NCBI RefSeq assembly: GCF_001426565.1
Contig: NZ_LMFA01000012.1
Location: forward strand, 496,861 to 560,860
Direction: 5' to 3'
From: Rhizobium sp. Root482
GTDB taxonomy: Bacteria; Pseudomonadota; Alphaproteobacteria; Rhizobiales; Rhizobiaceae
DNA: 64,000 nt
The notes below the pieces were generated by a model. It made no database searches, was not told the DNA's origin, and was given only the letters and a program-made list of their open reading frames with translations. Below, piece after piece: positions 56,064-64,000 of the stretch. Within the stretch, counting starts at the first letter, position 1, and each line of letters starts with the position of its first letter. Position numbers and translations under genes: made by a program.

Positions 56064-56288
56064 TCATTGATCCCGCAATTCCGCTTCCAGCCCGGCGTCG
56101 ATCAATATCTGGCGGGCCTCGGCGGCATCGTCCTCGGCCACCAGAAAACGGCGCGGCAGAAGGCCGAGAGAACCTTCCAATATGCTCATGCCGGTATCGG
56201 CGACGAAGCAGCCGATACCGGCATCCTTCATCAGGCTTTGCGCAAAGGAAAGCACGACGGCATCGTTGGTGCGGATCAATTCCTTCAT
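56064..56288 (-). CDS. DUF2007 putative signal-transducing protein
   Basis: 74 aa. KELIRTNDAVVLSFAQSLMK, GIGCFVADTGMSILEGSLG and LPRRFLVAEDDAAEARQIL match DUF2007, a small ferredoxin-like-fold family of unknown function. Start at 56288 behind AGGAAAA; divergent from the polyprenyl synthase across 108 bp, an arrangement seen repeatedly in rhizobia. Confidence 0.88.
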   Translation of the reverse strand: MKELIRTNDAVVLSFAQSLMKDAGIGCFVADTGMSILEGSLGLLPRRFLVAEDDAAEARQILIDAGLEAELRDQ

Positions 56289-56396
56289 TATCGGTCGTTT
56301 TCCTGCCTTATTTAAGGAGGCGGGACAATTCGCCTCTTGCCGCCACAAGGGCCCCTTCCTATTGTTCCAGCGGAAATTCGAACAGGAGTGCCTTGC

Positions 56397-57413
56397 GTGG
56401 GCGTAGTGATACCGCTGGAAGACAGCAAAAACAAACAGGCATCCGTCAAGCCGCTCGTCGATCTGACGAAGGCCGACATGGAACGCGTCAACCAGCTCAT
56501 CCTGTCGAAGGCCGGCTCCGACGTCCAGATGATCCCCGAGGTGGCCAATCACCTGATCTCGTCCGGGGGCAAGCGGCTGCGCCCGATGCTGACGCTCGCC
56601 TCCGCCTCCATGTTCGGCTTTACCGGCGATGCCCATGTGAAGCTGGCAACCTCGGTCGAATTCATGCACACGGCAACGCTGCTGCATGACGACGTCGTCG
56701 ATGAAAGCGATCTTCGGCGCGGAAAATCGACGGCGCGAATGATCTGGGGCAACCAGGCGAGCGTTCTCGTCGGCGATTTCCTGCTCGGCCAGGCCTTCCG
56801 CATGATGGTCGATGTCGGATCGCTGGACGCGCTCGATGTCTTATCGACGGCGGCCTCGGTGATCGCCGAGGGCGAGGTGCTGCAGCTTTCCGTGGCCAAG
56901 AACATGGAGACGACAGAGGACGACTATCTTTCCGTCATCCGCGCCAAAACGGCGGCGCTGTTTGCGGCGGCCGCCGAAGTCGGCCCCATCGTCGCCAAAA
57001 CCGACAAGGCAAGCCGCAACGCGCTCAAATCCTACGGCATGAATCTCGGCCTCGCCTTCCAGCTGGTCGACGACGTGCTGGATTACGGCGGTAAGGCCGC
57101 CGATCTCGGCAAGAATGTCGGCGACGATTTCCGCGAAGGCAAGATCACCCTGCCGGTGATCCTGTCCTACCGGCGCGGCACCGCCGAGGAGCGCAGCTTC
57201 TGGCGCGAGGCGATCGAAGGCGGCGAGAGCAGCGACCAGAATCTGGAAAGGGCGCTCGGGCTGATCAGCCGCTATGGCGGGCTGACCGACACGATCGCCC
57301 GCGCCCAGCATTACGGCACGATCGCCCGCGATGCGCTGGCACCGCTGCCCGAATCGCCCTGGAAGGCCGCTCTTCTGGAAATCATCGATTTCTGTATCGA
57401 CCGGGTAAGCTGA
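56397..57413 (+). CDS. Polyprenyl diphosphate synthase (octa-/decaprenyl type)
   Basis: 338 aa trans-prenyltransferase. Chain-binding GGKRLRPML (58-66), first Asp-rich motif LLHDDVVDESDLRRG (D98-D102) and second LVDDVLDYGG are intact. It extends FPP to the ubiquinone side chain used by UbiA. GTG 56397 chosen: AGGAG upstream and the product then begins GVVIPLE as in relatives. Chain length (likely C50 in this group) is not provable here. Confidence 0.93.
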   Translation: MGVVIPLEDSKNKQASVKPLVDLTKADMERVNQLILSKAGSDVQMIPEVANHLISSGGKRLRPMLTLASASMFGFTGDAHVKLATSVEFMHTATLLHDDVVDESDLRRGKSTARMIWGNQASVLVGDFLLGQAFRMMVDVGSLDALDVLSTAASVIAEGEVLQLSVAKNMETTEDDYLSVIRAKTAALFAAAAEVGPIVAKTDKASRNALKSYGMNLGLAFQLVDDVLDYGGKAADLGKNVGDDFREGKITLPVILSYRRGTAEERSFWREAIEGGESSDQNLERALGLISRYGGLTDTIARAQHYGTIARDALAPLPESPWKAALLEIIDFCIDRVS

Positions 57414-57687
57414 AGATTGGCAACTGAAGGACCAGCCTTGATCCATAGTTGCAGGAATAGGTGTCGGTTGCGCCAAAAAAGCCATTCTGTTCGGTCACCA
57501 TGACCACCTTGCCCCGGTTTGCAACACCGAACGGATGCGCTGGCCTTGCGGCAATGGACGAATTTGCGTTTTGCCCCGTGCTCAAACCGATTCCGGTTGG
57601 CGGGGATATGCGTTAATGATTTGGGACTGATTCCGCGCGAATCCGGCGACGGCGCCAAGGGGTGCTGCCCGTAACGAAAGGCTTGTC

Positions 57688-59523
57688 ATGCGGCATAAAC
57701 ACCTTCTTCGCCTGCTCAGCGGCGTAGCATTCCTGGCCCTCGCATCCCTTTCCGGTGCTTCCCAGGGATTTGCCGAGGAAAAGGCCGCGGTGGAGGAAAG
57801 CAAGCCCTTCGACGTCAATTCGGTCAACAGTTTTTCGGGTTCCTTCCTTGCTGCCCGCACCGCCGATGTCGATCACGACCTCGACATGGCCACGAAACTC
57901 TACCGGACGGCGCTGGAATTCCAGCCGGACAATGTCGATGTGAAGCAGCGGCTGATGATCACGCTGTTGATGAACGGAGATTTCGACGAAGGCGTAAAGA
58001 TCGCCCGCGATCTCAAGTCGGATTCCTCGGTCGAGCGCATCACAACCATCGCCCGCGCCGCCGAGGCGATCCGCAAGCGCGAATATCGCAACGCCCAGAA
58101 GATCCTCAACTATGACGGCCCGAACGACCTCGACCGGCTGATGAACGGCCTTCTGCTGGGATGGGCGAAGGCCGGCGAAGGCAAGCCGAAGGAAGCGGTG
58201 GCGGAAATCCAGGCGATGGAAGGCCCCGCCTGGTTCGGTATCTTCAAGGCCTACCACCAGGGCGCCATCGCCCTTGCCGCAGGCGACAAGTCCACAGCAC
58301 GCTCGAAGCTGAACGATGCGGTTCTCGACCGCGAGGGCGGCGCCGCGGCACCCGACACCTTCATGCGCGCCGTCGTGGCGCTCGCCAAGCTGGAAGCGCG
58401 TGACGGCAACCGGCAGAAGGCGCTCGACGCCGTCTCCGTCGGTGAAAACTTCATTTCCAACTACGCGCCGCTGAAGGCGCTGCGCAAGAGCATCGAGGAC
58501 GGCAAGCCGCAGGAACAGCAGGTGCGCAGCGCAGCCCAGGGGGCTTCCGCCGTGCTGTTCTCGATCGGTGCCGCGCTCAACCGCGATGGTGCCGAGGATA
58601 TCGTTTCCCTCTATCTGCAGATCGCCCGGGCGCTCGATCCGGAAAGCGCCGACATTCTTGTCATGCTCGGCGGCATTGCGGAAAACCTGAAAAAGCCGGA
58701 GCGGGCAATCGCGCTCTACAGGAGCGTGCCGGAAAATTCGCCGATGCGGCGGCTGTCGGAAATGCAGCTCGGGCTCACTCTTGCCTCGATCGGCAAGGTG
58801 GATGAAGCCAAGACCCACCTGAAGGCGCTGATCGAACTCGACCCCCAGGATGTGCGCAGCTATCTCGCCTATGGCAGCGTGTTGTCGGATGCCAAGGACT
58901 ACAAGGAGATGGGGCTGGTCTACGACCGTGCCGTCAAGGCGATCGGCCCGGTTCCGCAGCGCGGCGACTGGACGGTCTTCTTCCAGCGCGGCATCGCCTA
59001 TGAGCGCCAGAAAATCTGGGAAAGGGCCGAGCCGAGCTTCAAGAAGGCGCTCGAACTCAACCCCGACCAGCCGCAGGTGCTGAACTATCTCGGCTATTCC
59101 TGGGTCGATATGAACATCAACCTGGAAGAAGGCCTCGACATGATCCGCAAGGCGGTCGAGCTGAAGCCGGACGACGGCTATATCGTCGATTCGCTCGGCT
59201 GGGCCTATTTCCGCATGAACCGTTTCGACGACGCGGTGACGGAGCTGGAACGGGCTGCCGAACTGATGGCAGGCGATCCGACGATCAACGACCATCTGGG
59301 CGATGCCTATTGGCGGGTCGGCCGCAAGCTGGAAGCCGTATTCCAATGGAACCAGACGCTGGCGCTGAAGCCCGAGGAAGCCGAAATCCCGAAGATCAAG
59401 GCCAAGATCGAGAACGGCCTGCCGCCGATCGAAGCCAAGGTTCCGGCAGCGGCCGACGCGGCCAGGGAAACCTTGCCGAAAGAGGTGGCACCGGGCACTG
59501 CCACGCCGGGCAAGAAATCCTGA
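57688..59523 (+). CDS. Secreted tetratricopeptide-repeat protein
   Basis: 611 aa. Signal peptide RHKHLLRLLSGVAFLALAS to GFA (1-~28). The rest is helical with TPR-like units, clearest at ALNPDQPQVLNYLGYSWVDM, DDGYIVDSLGWAYFRMNRFD and DPTINDHLGDAYWRVGRK (~460-560). Pro/Ala-rich tail. Acts in the periplasm, probably as a protein-interaction scaffold; specific partner unknown. ispE follows 12 bp later, so the genes are likely co-transcribed, as is common in rhizobia. Confidence 0.9.
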   Translation: MRHKHLLRLLSGVAFLALASLSGASQGFAEEKAAVEESKPFDVNSVNSFSGSFLAARTADVDHDLDMATKLYRTALEFQPDNVDVKQRLMITLLMNGDFDEGVKIARDLKSDSSVERITTIARAAEAIRKREYRNAQKILNYDGPNDLDRLMNGLLLGWAKAGEGKPKEAVAEIQAMEGPAWFGIFKAYHQGAIALAAGDKSTARSKLNDAVLDREGGAAAPDTFMRAVVALAKLEARDGNRQKALDAVSVGENFISNYAPLKALRKSIEDGKPQEQQVRSAAQGASAVLFSIGAALNRDGAEDIVSLYLQIARALDPESADILVMLGGIAENLKKPERAIALYRSVPENSPMRRLSEMQLGLTLASIGKVDEAKTHLKALIELDPQDVRSYLAYGSVLSDAKDYKEMGLVYDRAVKAIGPVPQRGDWTVFFQRGIAYERQKIWERAEPSFKKALELNPDQPQVLNYLGYSWVDMNINLEEGLDMIRKAVELKPDDGYIVDSLGWAYFRMNRFDDAVTELERAAELMAGDPTINDHLGDAYWRVGRKLEAVFQWNQTLALKPEEAEIPKIKAKIENGLPPIEAKVPAAADAARETLPKEVAPGTATPGKKS

Positions 59524-59535
59524 TTTCGCCGGCCG

Positions 59536-60468
59536 ATGCACCCCGGTCGTGGCATTGACGGCTTTGCGCTGACGCGCCTTGCACCCGCCAAGATCAATCT
59601 GGCGCTGCATGTCGTTGGCCAGCGAGCGGATGGTTACCATCTGCTCGAAAGCCTGGTGACATTCGCCGATGCGGGCGATCGCATCGGCCTTTCCCTGTCC
59701 GACGAGGACCGTTTCACCGTCTCCGGGCAGTTTTCCGGGGATCTGCCGCTCTCCGGCGATGGCGCATCTGGCAATCTGGTTTTGATGGCGCGCGACCTTT
59801 TGCGAGCGGAACTGAGCGGGCGCGGCATCGAAGCCCCGCCGGTCCATCTCCATCTCGAAAAGAACCTGCCGGTCGCCTCCGGCATCGGAGGCGGCTCCGC
59901 CGATGCGGCGGCCGCTCTCATGGGACTGATGGAGCTTTGGAAGGGTTCGCCGGGCGACGAGCGCTTGCGAGCGCTTGCGCTGCATCTGGGCGCCGACGTG
60001 CCGATGTGCCTCGAAGGCCGACCGCTGGTGGCGCGCGGCATCGGCGATGCGATCGAGCCTCTTTCCGGCTTTCCGGCCTTTCCGATGCTGCTCGTCAATC
60101 CGCGCGTCGCAGTCGCGACGCCGGCGATCTTTGGCGCCCTTTCCGAGAAATGCAATGCACCGTTGAACCTTCCGCAGGGTTGGCAGGCTGATGATGGCTG
60201 GATCGACGCCCTCAGGACCATGCGCAACGACCTGGAGCCGCCGGCCCGGGCGATTGCGCCGGTTATCGGCGCGGTATCCGATGCTCTCCATGAAGCCGGG
60301 GCGCAACTGGTGCGCATGTCCGGCTCGGGCGCCACCTGTTTCGGGCTGTTTTCCAGTATGCCCGCGAGGGACGCAGCGGCCAGAATCCTTTCAAGCCGTC
60401 ATCCGGACTGGTATGTGCTGGCCTGCACCAGCACGAGCGGACAGGAGAATTATCATGAGCCTTTCTGA
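59536..60468 (+). CDS. ispE: 4-diphosphocytidyl-2-C-methyl-D-erythritol kinase
   Basis: 310 aa GHMP kinase of the MEP pathway. APAKINLALHVVGQRADGYH (Lys19 region), glycine-rich loop PVASGIGGGSADAA (112-125) with the catalytic Asp123, and GSGATCFGLF near the end. Works downstream of Dxs (12-14 kb). Its 3' end overlaps the moaB start by 14 bp. Confidence 0.95.
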   Translation: MHPGRGIDGFALTRLAPAKINLALHVVGQRADGYHLLESLVTFADAGDRIGLSLSDEDRFTVSGQFSGDLPLSGDGASGNLVLMARDLLRAELSGRGIEAPPVHLHLEKNLPVASGIGGGSADAAAALMGLMELWKGSPGDERLRALALHLGADVPMCLEGRPLVARGIGDAIEPLSGFPAFPMLLVNPRVAVATPAIFGALSEKCNAPLNLPQGWQADDGWIDALRTMRNDLEPPARAIAPVIGAVSDALHEAGAQLVRMSGSGATCFGLFSSMPARDAAARILSSRHPDWYVLACTSTSGQENYHEPF

Positions 60469-60991
60469 GCGCCCCTTCGTCCCCGTCGGCATCGCGGTGC
60501 TGACCGTTTCCGATAGCCGCACGCTGGCCGACGATCGCTCCGGCGATACGCTCGCCGCGCGCATCACCGATGCCGGCCATAGGCTCGAAGCCCGCGCCAT
60601 CGTTGCCGACGACAAGGCGCTGATCGCAGCGCAGGTGAGGGAATGGACGCTGACCGAGACGATCGACGTGGTGATCACCACCGGCGGCACCGGCTTTACC
60701 GGCCGCGACGTGACGCCCGAGGCGCTGGAGCCGCTGTTTGAAAAGCGCATGGACGGGTTTTCAGAGGTCTTCCACCGGATCTCCTATGACAAGATCGGCA
60801 CCTCGACCATCCAGTCGCGGGCAACCGGCGGTCTTGCCAATTCCACCTTCATCTTCGTGCTGCCCGGCTCCCCCGGCGCCTGCCGCGATGCCTGGGACGG
60901 CATCCTGAAACAGCAGCTCGACTATCGGCACATGCCCTGCAATTTCGTCGAGATTATGCCGCGGCTGGACGAGCACCTGAAGCGCGGATAA
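60455..60991 (+). CDS. moaB: Molybdenum cofactor biosynthesis protein MoaB
   Basis: 178 aa. GIAVLTVSDSRTLADDRSGD, TTGGTGFTGRDVTPEA and LPGSPGACRDAWD are the MoaB/MogA signatures; the protein adenylylates molybdopterin. AGGAGAA precedes ATG 60455, inside the ispE end. No other moa gene is nearby. Confidence 0.95.
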   Translation: MSLSERPFVPVGIAVLTVSDSRTLADDRSGDTLAARITDAGHRLEARAIVADDKALIAAQVREWTLTETIDVVITTGGTGFTGRDVTPEALEPLFEKRMDGFSEVFHRISYDKIGTSTIQSRATGGLANSTFIFVLPGSPGACRDAWDGILKQQLDYRHMPCNFVEIMPRLDEHLKRG

Positions 60992-61092
60992 CGCGTTCTC
61001 GCTTCCTGTTCCAATCGAAACAGCGCCGGCCGGTTCATTGCAGGTAGACCTCATTCTATAGATTCGCTGGGCGAGCCTATATTGTCGGGATA

Positions 61093-61620
61093 TCAAGCAC
61101 CCGCGCCGCGTCGGGTCGCGGCCCAGGCGGGGACGAGTTCGCTGGATAGGCGGCCGATCCCTCTGCCCCCGACGAAATCGGCAAGCGGCATTTCTGACCT
61201 TGCGGTCGCTGCCGCCTGCCCGCGCGGCAGGAGAAAACCGAGCTCCAGCGGCGGGCGACGCCTCAGGAGGCGCTGCAGCAGCGGCCGGCGGTGATGGCGC
61301 GAGGGGCTGAAGCGGGCCGGAGAGCCGGCATGCGCGACATGGTCGGCGATCTCGTCGATCCAGCGTCCGGTCGGCCGAGCGCCGGCTTCCAGAAGCAGGA
61401 ACCAGTTCCCCCTGGCGGTGCGGATGATCTCCGCCATATCCCAGTCCGTGCAATATCGCGCGCCCGCCGCATCGGCAACGAGGCCGGCGGCATTGCGGGA
61501 GGCATGGTCGAGCACGATGACGTCACTCACCAGCCCCTCCACCGCGCCGGCGACCAACACCGACAGGGTTTGCGTCAGTTCGATCTCGTTGTCGCGGGTT
61601 TCGATGATCACGCTCAGCAT
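61093..61620 (-). CDS. Glycosyltransferase family 2-like protein
   Basis: 175 aa. Begins with the GT-A pattern LSVIIETRDNEIELTQTL and VIVLDHASRNAAG; then GNWFLLLEAGARPTGRW resembles the D-x-D region but with E-A-G in place of D-x-D, so catalysis is doubtful. It is much shorter than typical GT2 enzymes, Arg-rich in the middle, and may be a small non-catalytic relative. Divergent from the radical SAM gene, with the SOS box 130 bp upstream. Confidence 0.7.
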   Translation of the reverse strand: MLSVIIETRDNEIELTQTLSVLVAGAVEGLVSDVIVLDHASRNAAGLVADAAGARYCTDWDMAEIIRTARGNWFLLLEAGARPTGRWIDEIADHVAHAGSPARFSPSRHHRRPLLQRLLRRRPPLELGFLLPRGQAAATARSEMPLADFVGGRGIGRLSSELVPAWAATRRGAGA

Positions 61621-61749
61621 CGCCGTCCATAACCTATTGCGGCCGGGATTTCCATCGGCCGACGGGCTGCATACGGCTTCCCGCCAAACAAGGTAAATTC
61701 CCTGCCTGCGCTTTATCAGCCCCCTCCACCGTCCGGGCCTGTTACTTTT

Positions 61750-61764
61750 GTTCTTGCATTGTTC
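61750..61764. promoter_or_regulatory. LexA (SOS) box, GTTC-N7-GTTC
   Basis: GTTC (61750-61753), TTGCATT, GTTC (61761-61764): exact match to the alphaproteobacterial LexA site. It is 65 bp before the start of the SPL-type radical SAM gene and 130 bp before the divergent GT2-like gene. T-rich flanks agree with known rhizobial SOS boxes. Confidence 0.75.
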
Positions 61765-61829
61765 TCATTTTCAGGATAGGAAAATAATCAGAAAAGCCGG
61801 AATGAAAGCCACATTCCCCGGAGAAACCC

Positions 61830-62987
61830 ATGAACGAACTGTCTCATATCAGGCAGGGTGCCCTGGCACCCGCCCATACGGCGGATATGGCCGAGGCGAT
61901 GATCGCCGGTTCGGGGCTGCGCATCGAGATCGATCGCCGGCGCGGCCGTGGGGCGGCGATCAATTCATCCGGGCGCTTTGAACCTGTGTCGCGACAGACC
62001 GAGGATGACGGCTGGAATTCGATCGAGGAACTCCCTGCCTTCAAGACCGAGGTGCAGGTCGAAAAACCCCGTTCGATCATCAGCCGCAATGAATCGCCGG
62101 ATATTCCCTTCGACCGCTCGGTCAATCCCTATAGGGGATGCGAGCATGGCTGCATCTATTGTTTCGCCCGCCCGACCCATGCCTATATGGGCCTTTCGCC
62201 GGGGCTCGATTTCGAGGCAAGGCTGTTTGCCAAGCCGGATGCGCCCAAACTGCTGGAGCGTGAACTGGCAAAGCCCGGTTACAAGGTGCGGCCGATCGCG
62301 ATCGGCACCAATACCGATCCCTATCAACCGATCGAGAAGGAATGGCGGATCATGCGCCAGATCCTCGAAGTGCTGAAGGCGGCCGATCATCCGGTGATGA
62401 TCGTCACCAAATCGGCGATGGTGACGCGCGACATCGACCTCTTGGCTCCGATGGCCGAGAAGGGCCTGGCGAAGGTCGGCCTGTCGGTGACGACGCTCGA
62501 CCGCAAGCTCGCCCGCCTGATGGAGCCCCGCGCCTCGACGCCGTCCAGGCGGCTGGAGGCGATCAAGGCCCTGAGCGAGGCCGGCATTCCGGCAACAGTG
62601 ATGGTAGCGCCGGTCATTCCGGCACTCAACGACCACGAGATCGAACGCATACTGGATTCCGGCAAGGCCGCCGGGGCTACGCAGGCAAGCTATGTGCTCC
62701 TGCGCCTGCCGCTGGAGGTGAGCCCGCTGTTTCGCGATTGGCTGCTACGCAATTATCCGGATCGCTACCGCCATGTCATGTCGCTGGTGCGGTCCATGCG
62801 CGGCGGCAAGGATTACGACGCCGATTTCGGCAAGCGCATGAAAGGTGCCGGCCCCTATGCCTGGCAGATCGGCCGACGCTTCGAAATGGCCGCCAAGCGG
62901 CTTGAGCTGAATGTGGCAAAGCGTCCGTTGAATTGCGATCTCTTCGTGCCGCCGCTCGGTACCGGCGTGCAATTGTCGCTGCTCTGA
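61830..62987 (+). CDS. PA0069-family radical SAM protein (spore photoproduct lyase-like)
   Basis: 385 aa. Cysteines C104, C108 and C111 in YRGCEHGCIYCFARP form the radical-SAM cluster site; GTNTDPYQPIEKEWR and VTKSAMVTRDIDLL are typical of COG1533, a family annotated as DNA repair photolyase because of its likeness to spore photoproduct lyase. No substrate is proven for non-spore-formers. An SOS box directly upstream supports a DNA-damage role. Confidence 0.92.
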   Translation: MNELSHIRQGALAPAHTADMAEAMIAGSGLRIEIDRRRGRGAAINSSGRFEPVSRQTEDDGWNSIEELPAFKTEVQVEKPRSIISRNESPDIPFDRSVNPYRGCEHGCIYCFARPTHAYMGLSPGLDFEARLFAKPDAPKLLERELAKPGYKVRPIAIGTNTDPYQPIEKEWRIMRQILEVLKAADHPVMIVTKSAMVTRDIDLLAPMAEKGLAKVGLSVTTLDRKLARLMEPRASTPSRRLEAIKALSEAGIPATVMVAPVIPALNDHEIERILDSGKAAGATQASYVLLRLPLEVSPLFRDWLLRNYPDRYRHVMSLVRSMRGGKDYDADFGKRMKGAGPYAWQIGRRFEMAAKRLELNVAKRPLNCDLFVPPLGTGVQLSLL

Positions 62988-63133
62988 GACACGTCGCAAT
63001 ATGAATGTCCGGGTTTTCCGGATTACTGAATACCGGTCCGGTTTCCGCCCCGAGACCCGATCGGTCCAGCCCCCGGCAGCCGCCTCACTGCCGGGACTTG
63101 CAGGGAATCGGGCGAGTGTGCGAGTTTCGCCGC

Positions 63134-63814
63134 ATGATACGACGCACGCTGCCCGATTCCCCCTTTCTTTTCGAAACCGCCGAAGGTCCCGATTTCAGCT
63201 TCGAAGCCAACGCCCGGCAGGCCGGGCTCTGGCCGGTGGCGGGCACCGACGAAGCCGGGCGCGGCCCTCTGGCCGGCCCCGTCGTGGCGGCCGCGGTCAT
63301 CCTCGATCCGGACAATATTCCGCCGGGTCTGAACGACAGCAAGCAATTGTCGATCAGCAAGCGCGAAGAATTGTTCGACCTCATCCTGTCCACCGCCGTC
63401 GTCTCCATCGCCTCGTCAGCCGCCGGGCGAATCGACGGCACGGATATCCGCAAGGCAAGTCTCGACGCGATGCGCCGCGCCGTGCTCGGCCTGCCGCTGC
63501 CGCCGGCGCTGGTGCTGGCCGACGGTCGCGACGTGCCGCCGGGCCTTCATTGCGAAGGAAGGGCCGTCGTCAAGGGCGATGCGCGCTCGCTGTCGATCGC
63601 CGCCGCCTCGATCATCGCCAAGGTGACACGCGACCGGATGATGGCGCGCGCCGACAGCGTCTTTCCCGACTACGGCTTTGCCGTGCATGTCGGCTATGCG
63701 ACCCGGCGACACCGGACTGCCATCGACAGCCACGGCCCCTGCCGCTTGCACCGCATGAGCTTCCGGCCGCTCAGGAAGGACGGCGAGGCATCGGAAGAAG
63801 GCCTCGAAATGTGA
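63134..63814 (+). CDS. rnhB: Ribonuclease HII
   Basis: 226 aa. [19 protein letters not shown] with active-site D39-E40, LNDSKQLS, then ADGRDVP and [17 protein letters not shown]. It removes ribonucleotides and RNA from DNA. ATG 63134 chosen; the upstream in-frame ATG at 63005 adds 43 residues unlike the family. Followed by 186 bp to the right edge with no gene seen. Confidence 0.95.
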   Translation: MIRRTLPDSPFLFETAEGPDFSFEANARQAGLWPVAGTDEAGRGPLAGPVVAAAVILDPDNIPPGLNDSKQLSISKREELFDLILSTAVVSIASSAAGRIDGTDIRKASLDAMRRAVLGLPLPPALVLADGRDVPPGLHCEGRAVVKGDARSLSIAAASIIAKVTRDRMMARADSVFPDYGFAVHVGYATRRHRTAIDSHGPCRLHRMSFRPLRKDGEASEEGLEM

Positions 63815-63870
63815 GGCCGCCCGGTGCTGCTGACGAACGAGACGGAACAAGGTGGGGATTGCGGCATTAG

Positions 63871-63988
63871 GATTCATGAGGAGACCGTATGCAGCCTCGG
63901 ACGAGATTTTTTTGTTGTCGGCGTTTCCGGAGTAACAAAGCGCAAAGCGGACGGGTTATAGCATGCTCGTGACAATCGCCGGCGATTC
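63871..63988. promoter_or_regulatory. Two GANTC sites at the right edge
   Basis: GATTC at 63871-63875 and 63984-63988, in the non-coding stretch after rnhB. GANTC is the CcrM methylation site, and in rhizobia the ccrM gene often follows rnhB, so this may be a cell-cycle-controlled promoter whose gene begins beyond the window. Inference only. Confidence 0.25.
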
Positions 63989-64000
63989 TGCCGAAAGGAT

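Noticed and set aside
57613..60306. 897-codon open frame opposite the TPR gene and ispE
   Set aside because: Shadow of two recognisable genes on the plus strand.

Overview
The window is a chromosomal segment of an alphaproteobacterium, almost certainly a member of the Rhizobiaceae (Rhizobium/Agrobacterium/Ensifer/Shinella type; genus not resolved). Grounds: high GC, dense coding on both strands, rhizobial families (BA14K, DUF1217, DUF6101, HPE1-like secreted protein), split glyQ/glyS, the xseB...dxs...tlyA neighbourhood, a GTTC-N7-GTTC SOS box, TTAA-N7-TTAA CtrA-type sites and a rhizobial-style palindromic repeat. I found no tRNA, rRNA, CRISPR array, prophage or intact insertion sequence.

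Layout. 1-5.3 kb: 3' end of a RibBX-type riboflavin gene, an AlkX/YcaQ-like DNA glycosylase, the biotin ECF transporter bioMNY, a histone-deacetylase-like hydrolase and xseB. 5.3-12 kb: a TRAP-TAXI uptake operon with DUF1850, a pirin, and an ArsR-led stress-type operon (SRPBCC, small membrane protein, two DUF1801 proteins). 12-18.4 kb: dxs, a divergent SDR/TetR pair with a clear operator, tlyA, a RumA-type RNA methyltransferase and a GrpB protein. 18.4-25.8 kb: a chemoreceptor, a PHB-depolymerase-type esterase, an acyl-CoA dehydrogenase/enoyl-CoA hydratase operon with a LiuR-like site, and a CorA/ZntB transporter cut short by an amber codon. 25.9-34 kb: BA14K, GH25 muramidase, a rhizobial hypothetical, a TsaC/Sua5 protein, an FAD oxidoreductase, a five-repeat DUF1217 protein and DUF6101. 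34-38.3 kb: ubiA, MipA/OmpV, an AraC regulator divergent from an Fsr-like MFS pump.

38.4-44 kb holds the most interesting module: a PotD/NspS-like periplasmic polyamine-binding protein whose restored stop codon overlaps a membrane GGDEF-EAL protein, with no permease or ATPase nearby. It looks like an NspS-MbaA-type polyamine-to-c-di-GMP sensor. The binding-protein gene carries an apparent single-base frameshift at its 3' end. purD and a secreted HPE1-like protein follow. 44-53.3 kb: glyS (with a palindromic repeat inserted in frame), DUF2207, a class-I-like EPSP synthase, lemA, a PAS-GGDEF cyclase and glyQ. 53.3-64 kb: a vapBC pair with its operator, sppA, trmN6-like, DUF2007, a polyprenyl diphosphate synthase, a TPR lipoprotein-like protein, ispE, moaB, a GT2-like protein, an SPL-type radical SAM protein behind an SOS box, and rnhB.

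Themes. Isoprenoid/quinone supply is represented by dxs, ispE, the polyprenyl synthase and ubiA. Two c-di-GMP proteins sit 9 kb apart. Several local regulator/target pairs have visible operators (TetR, ArsR, VapB), and sites for global regulators (LexA, CtrA, LiuR-like) stand in front of plausible targets.
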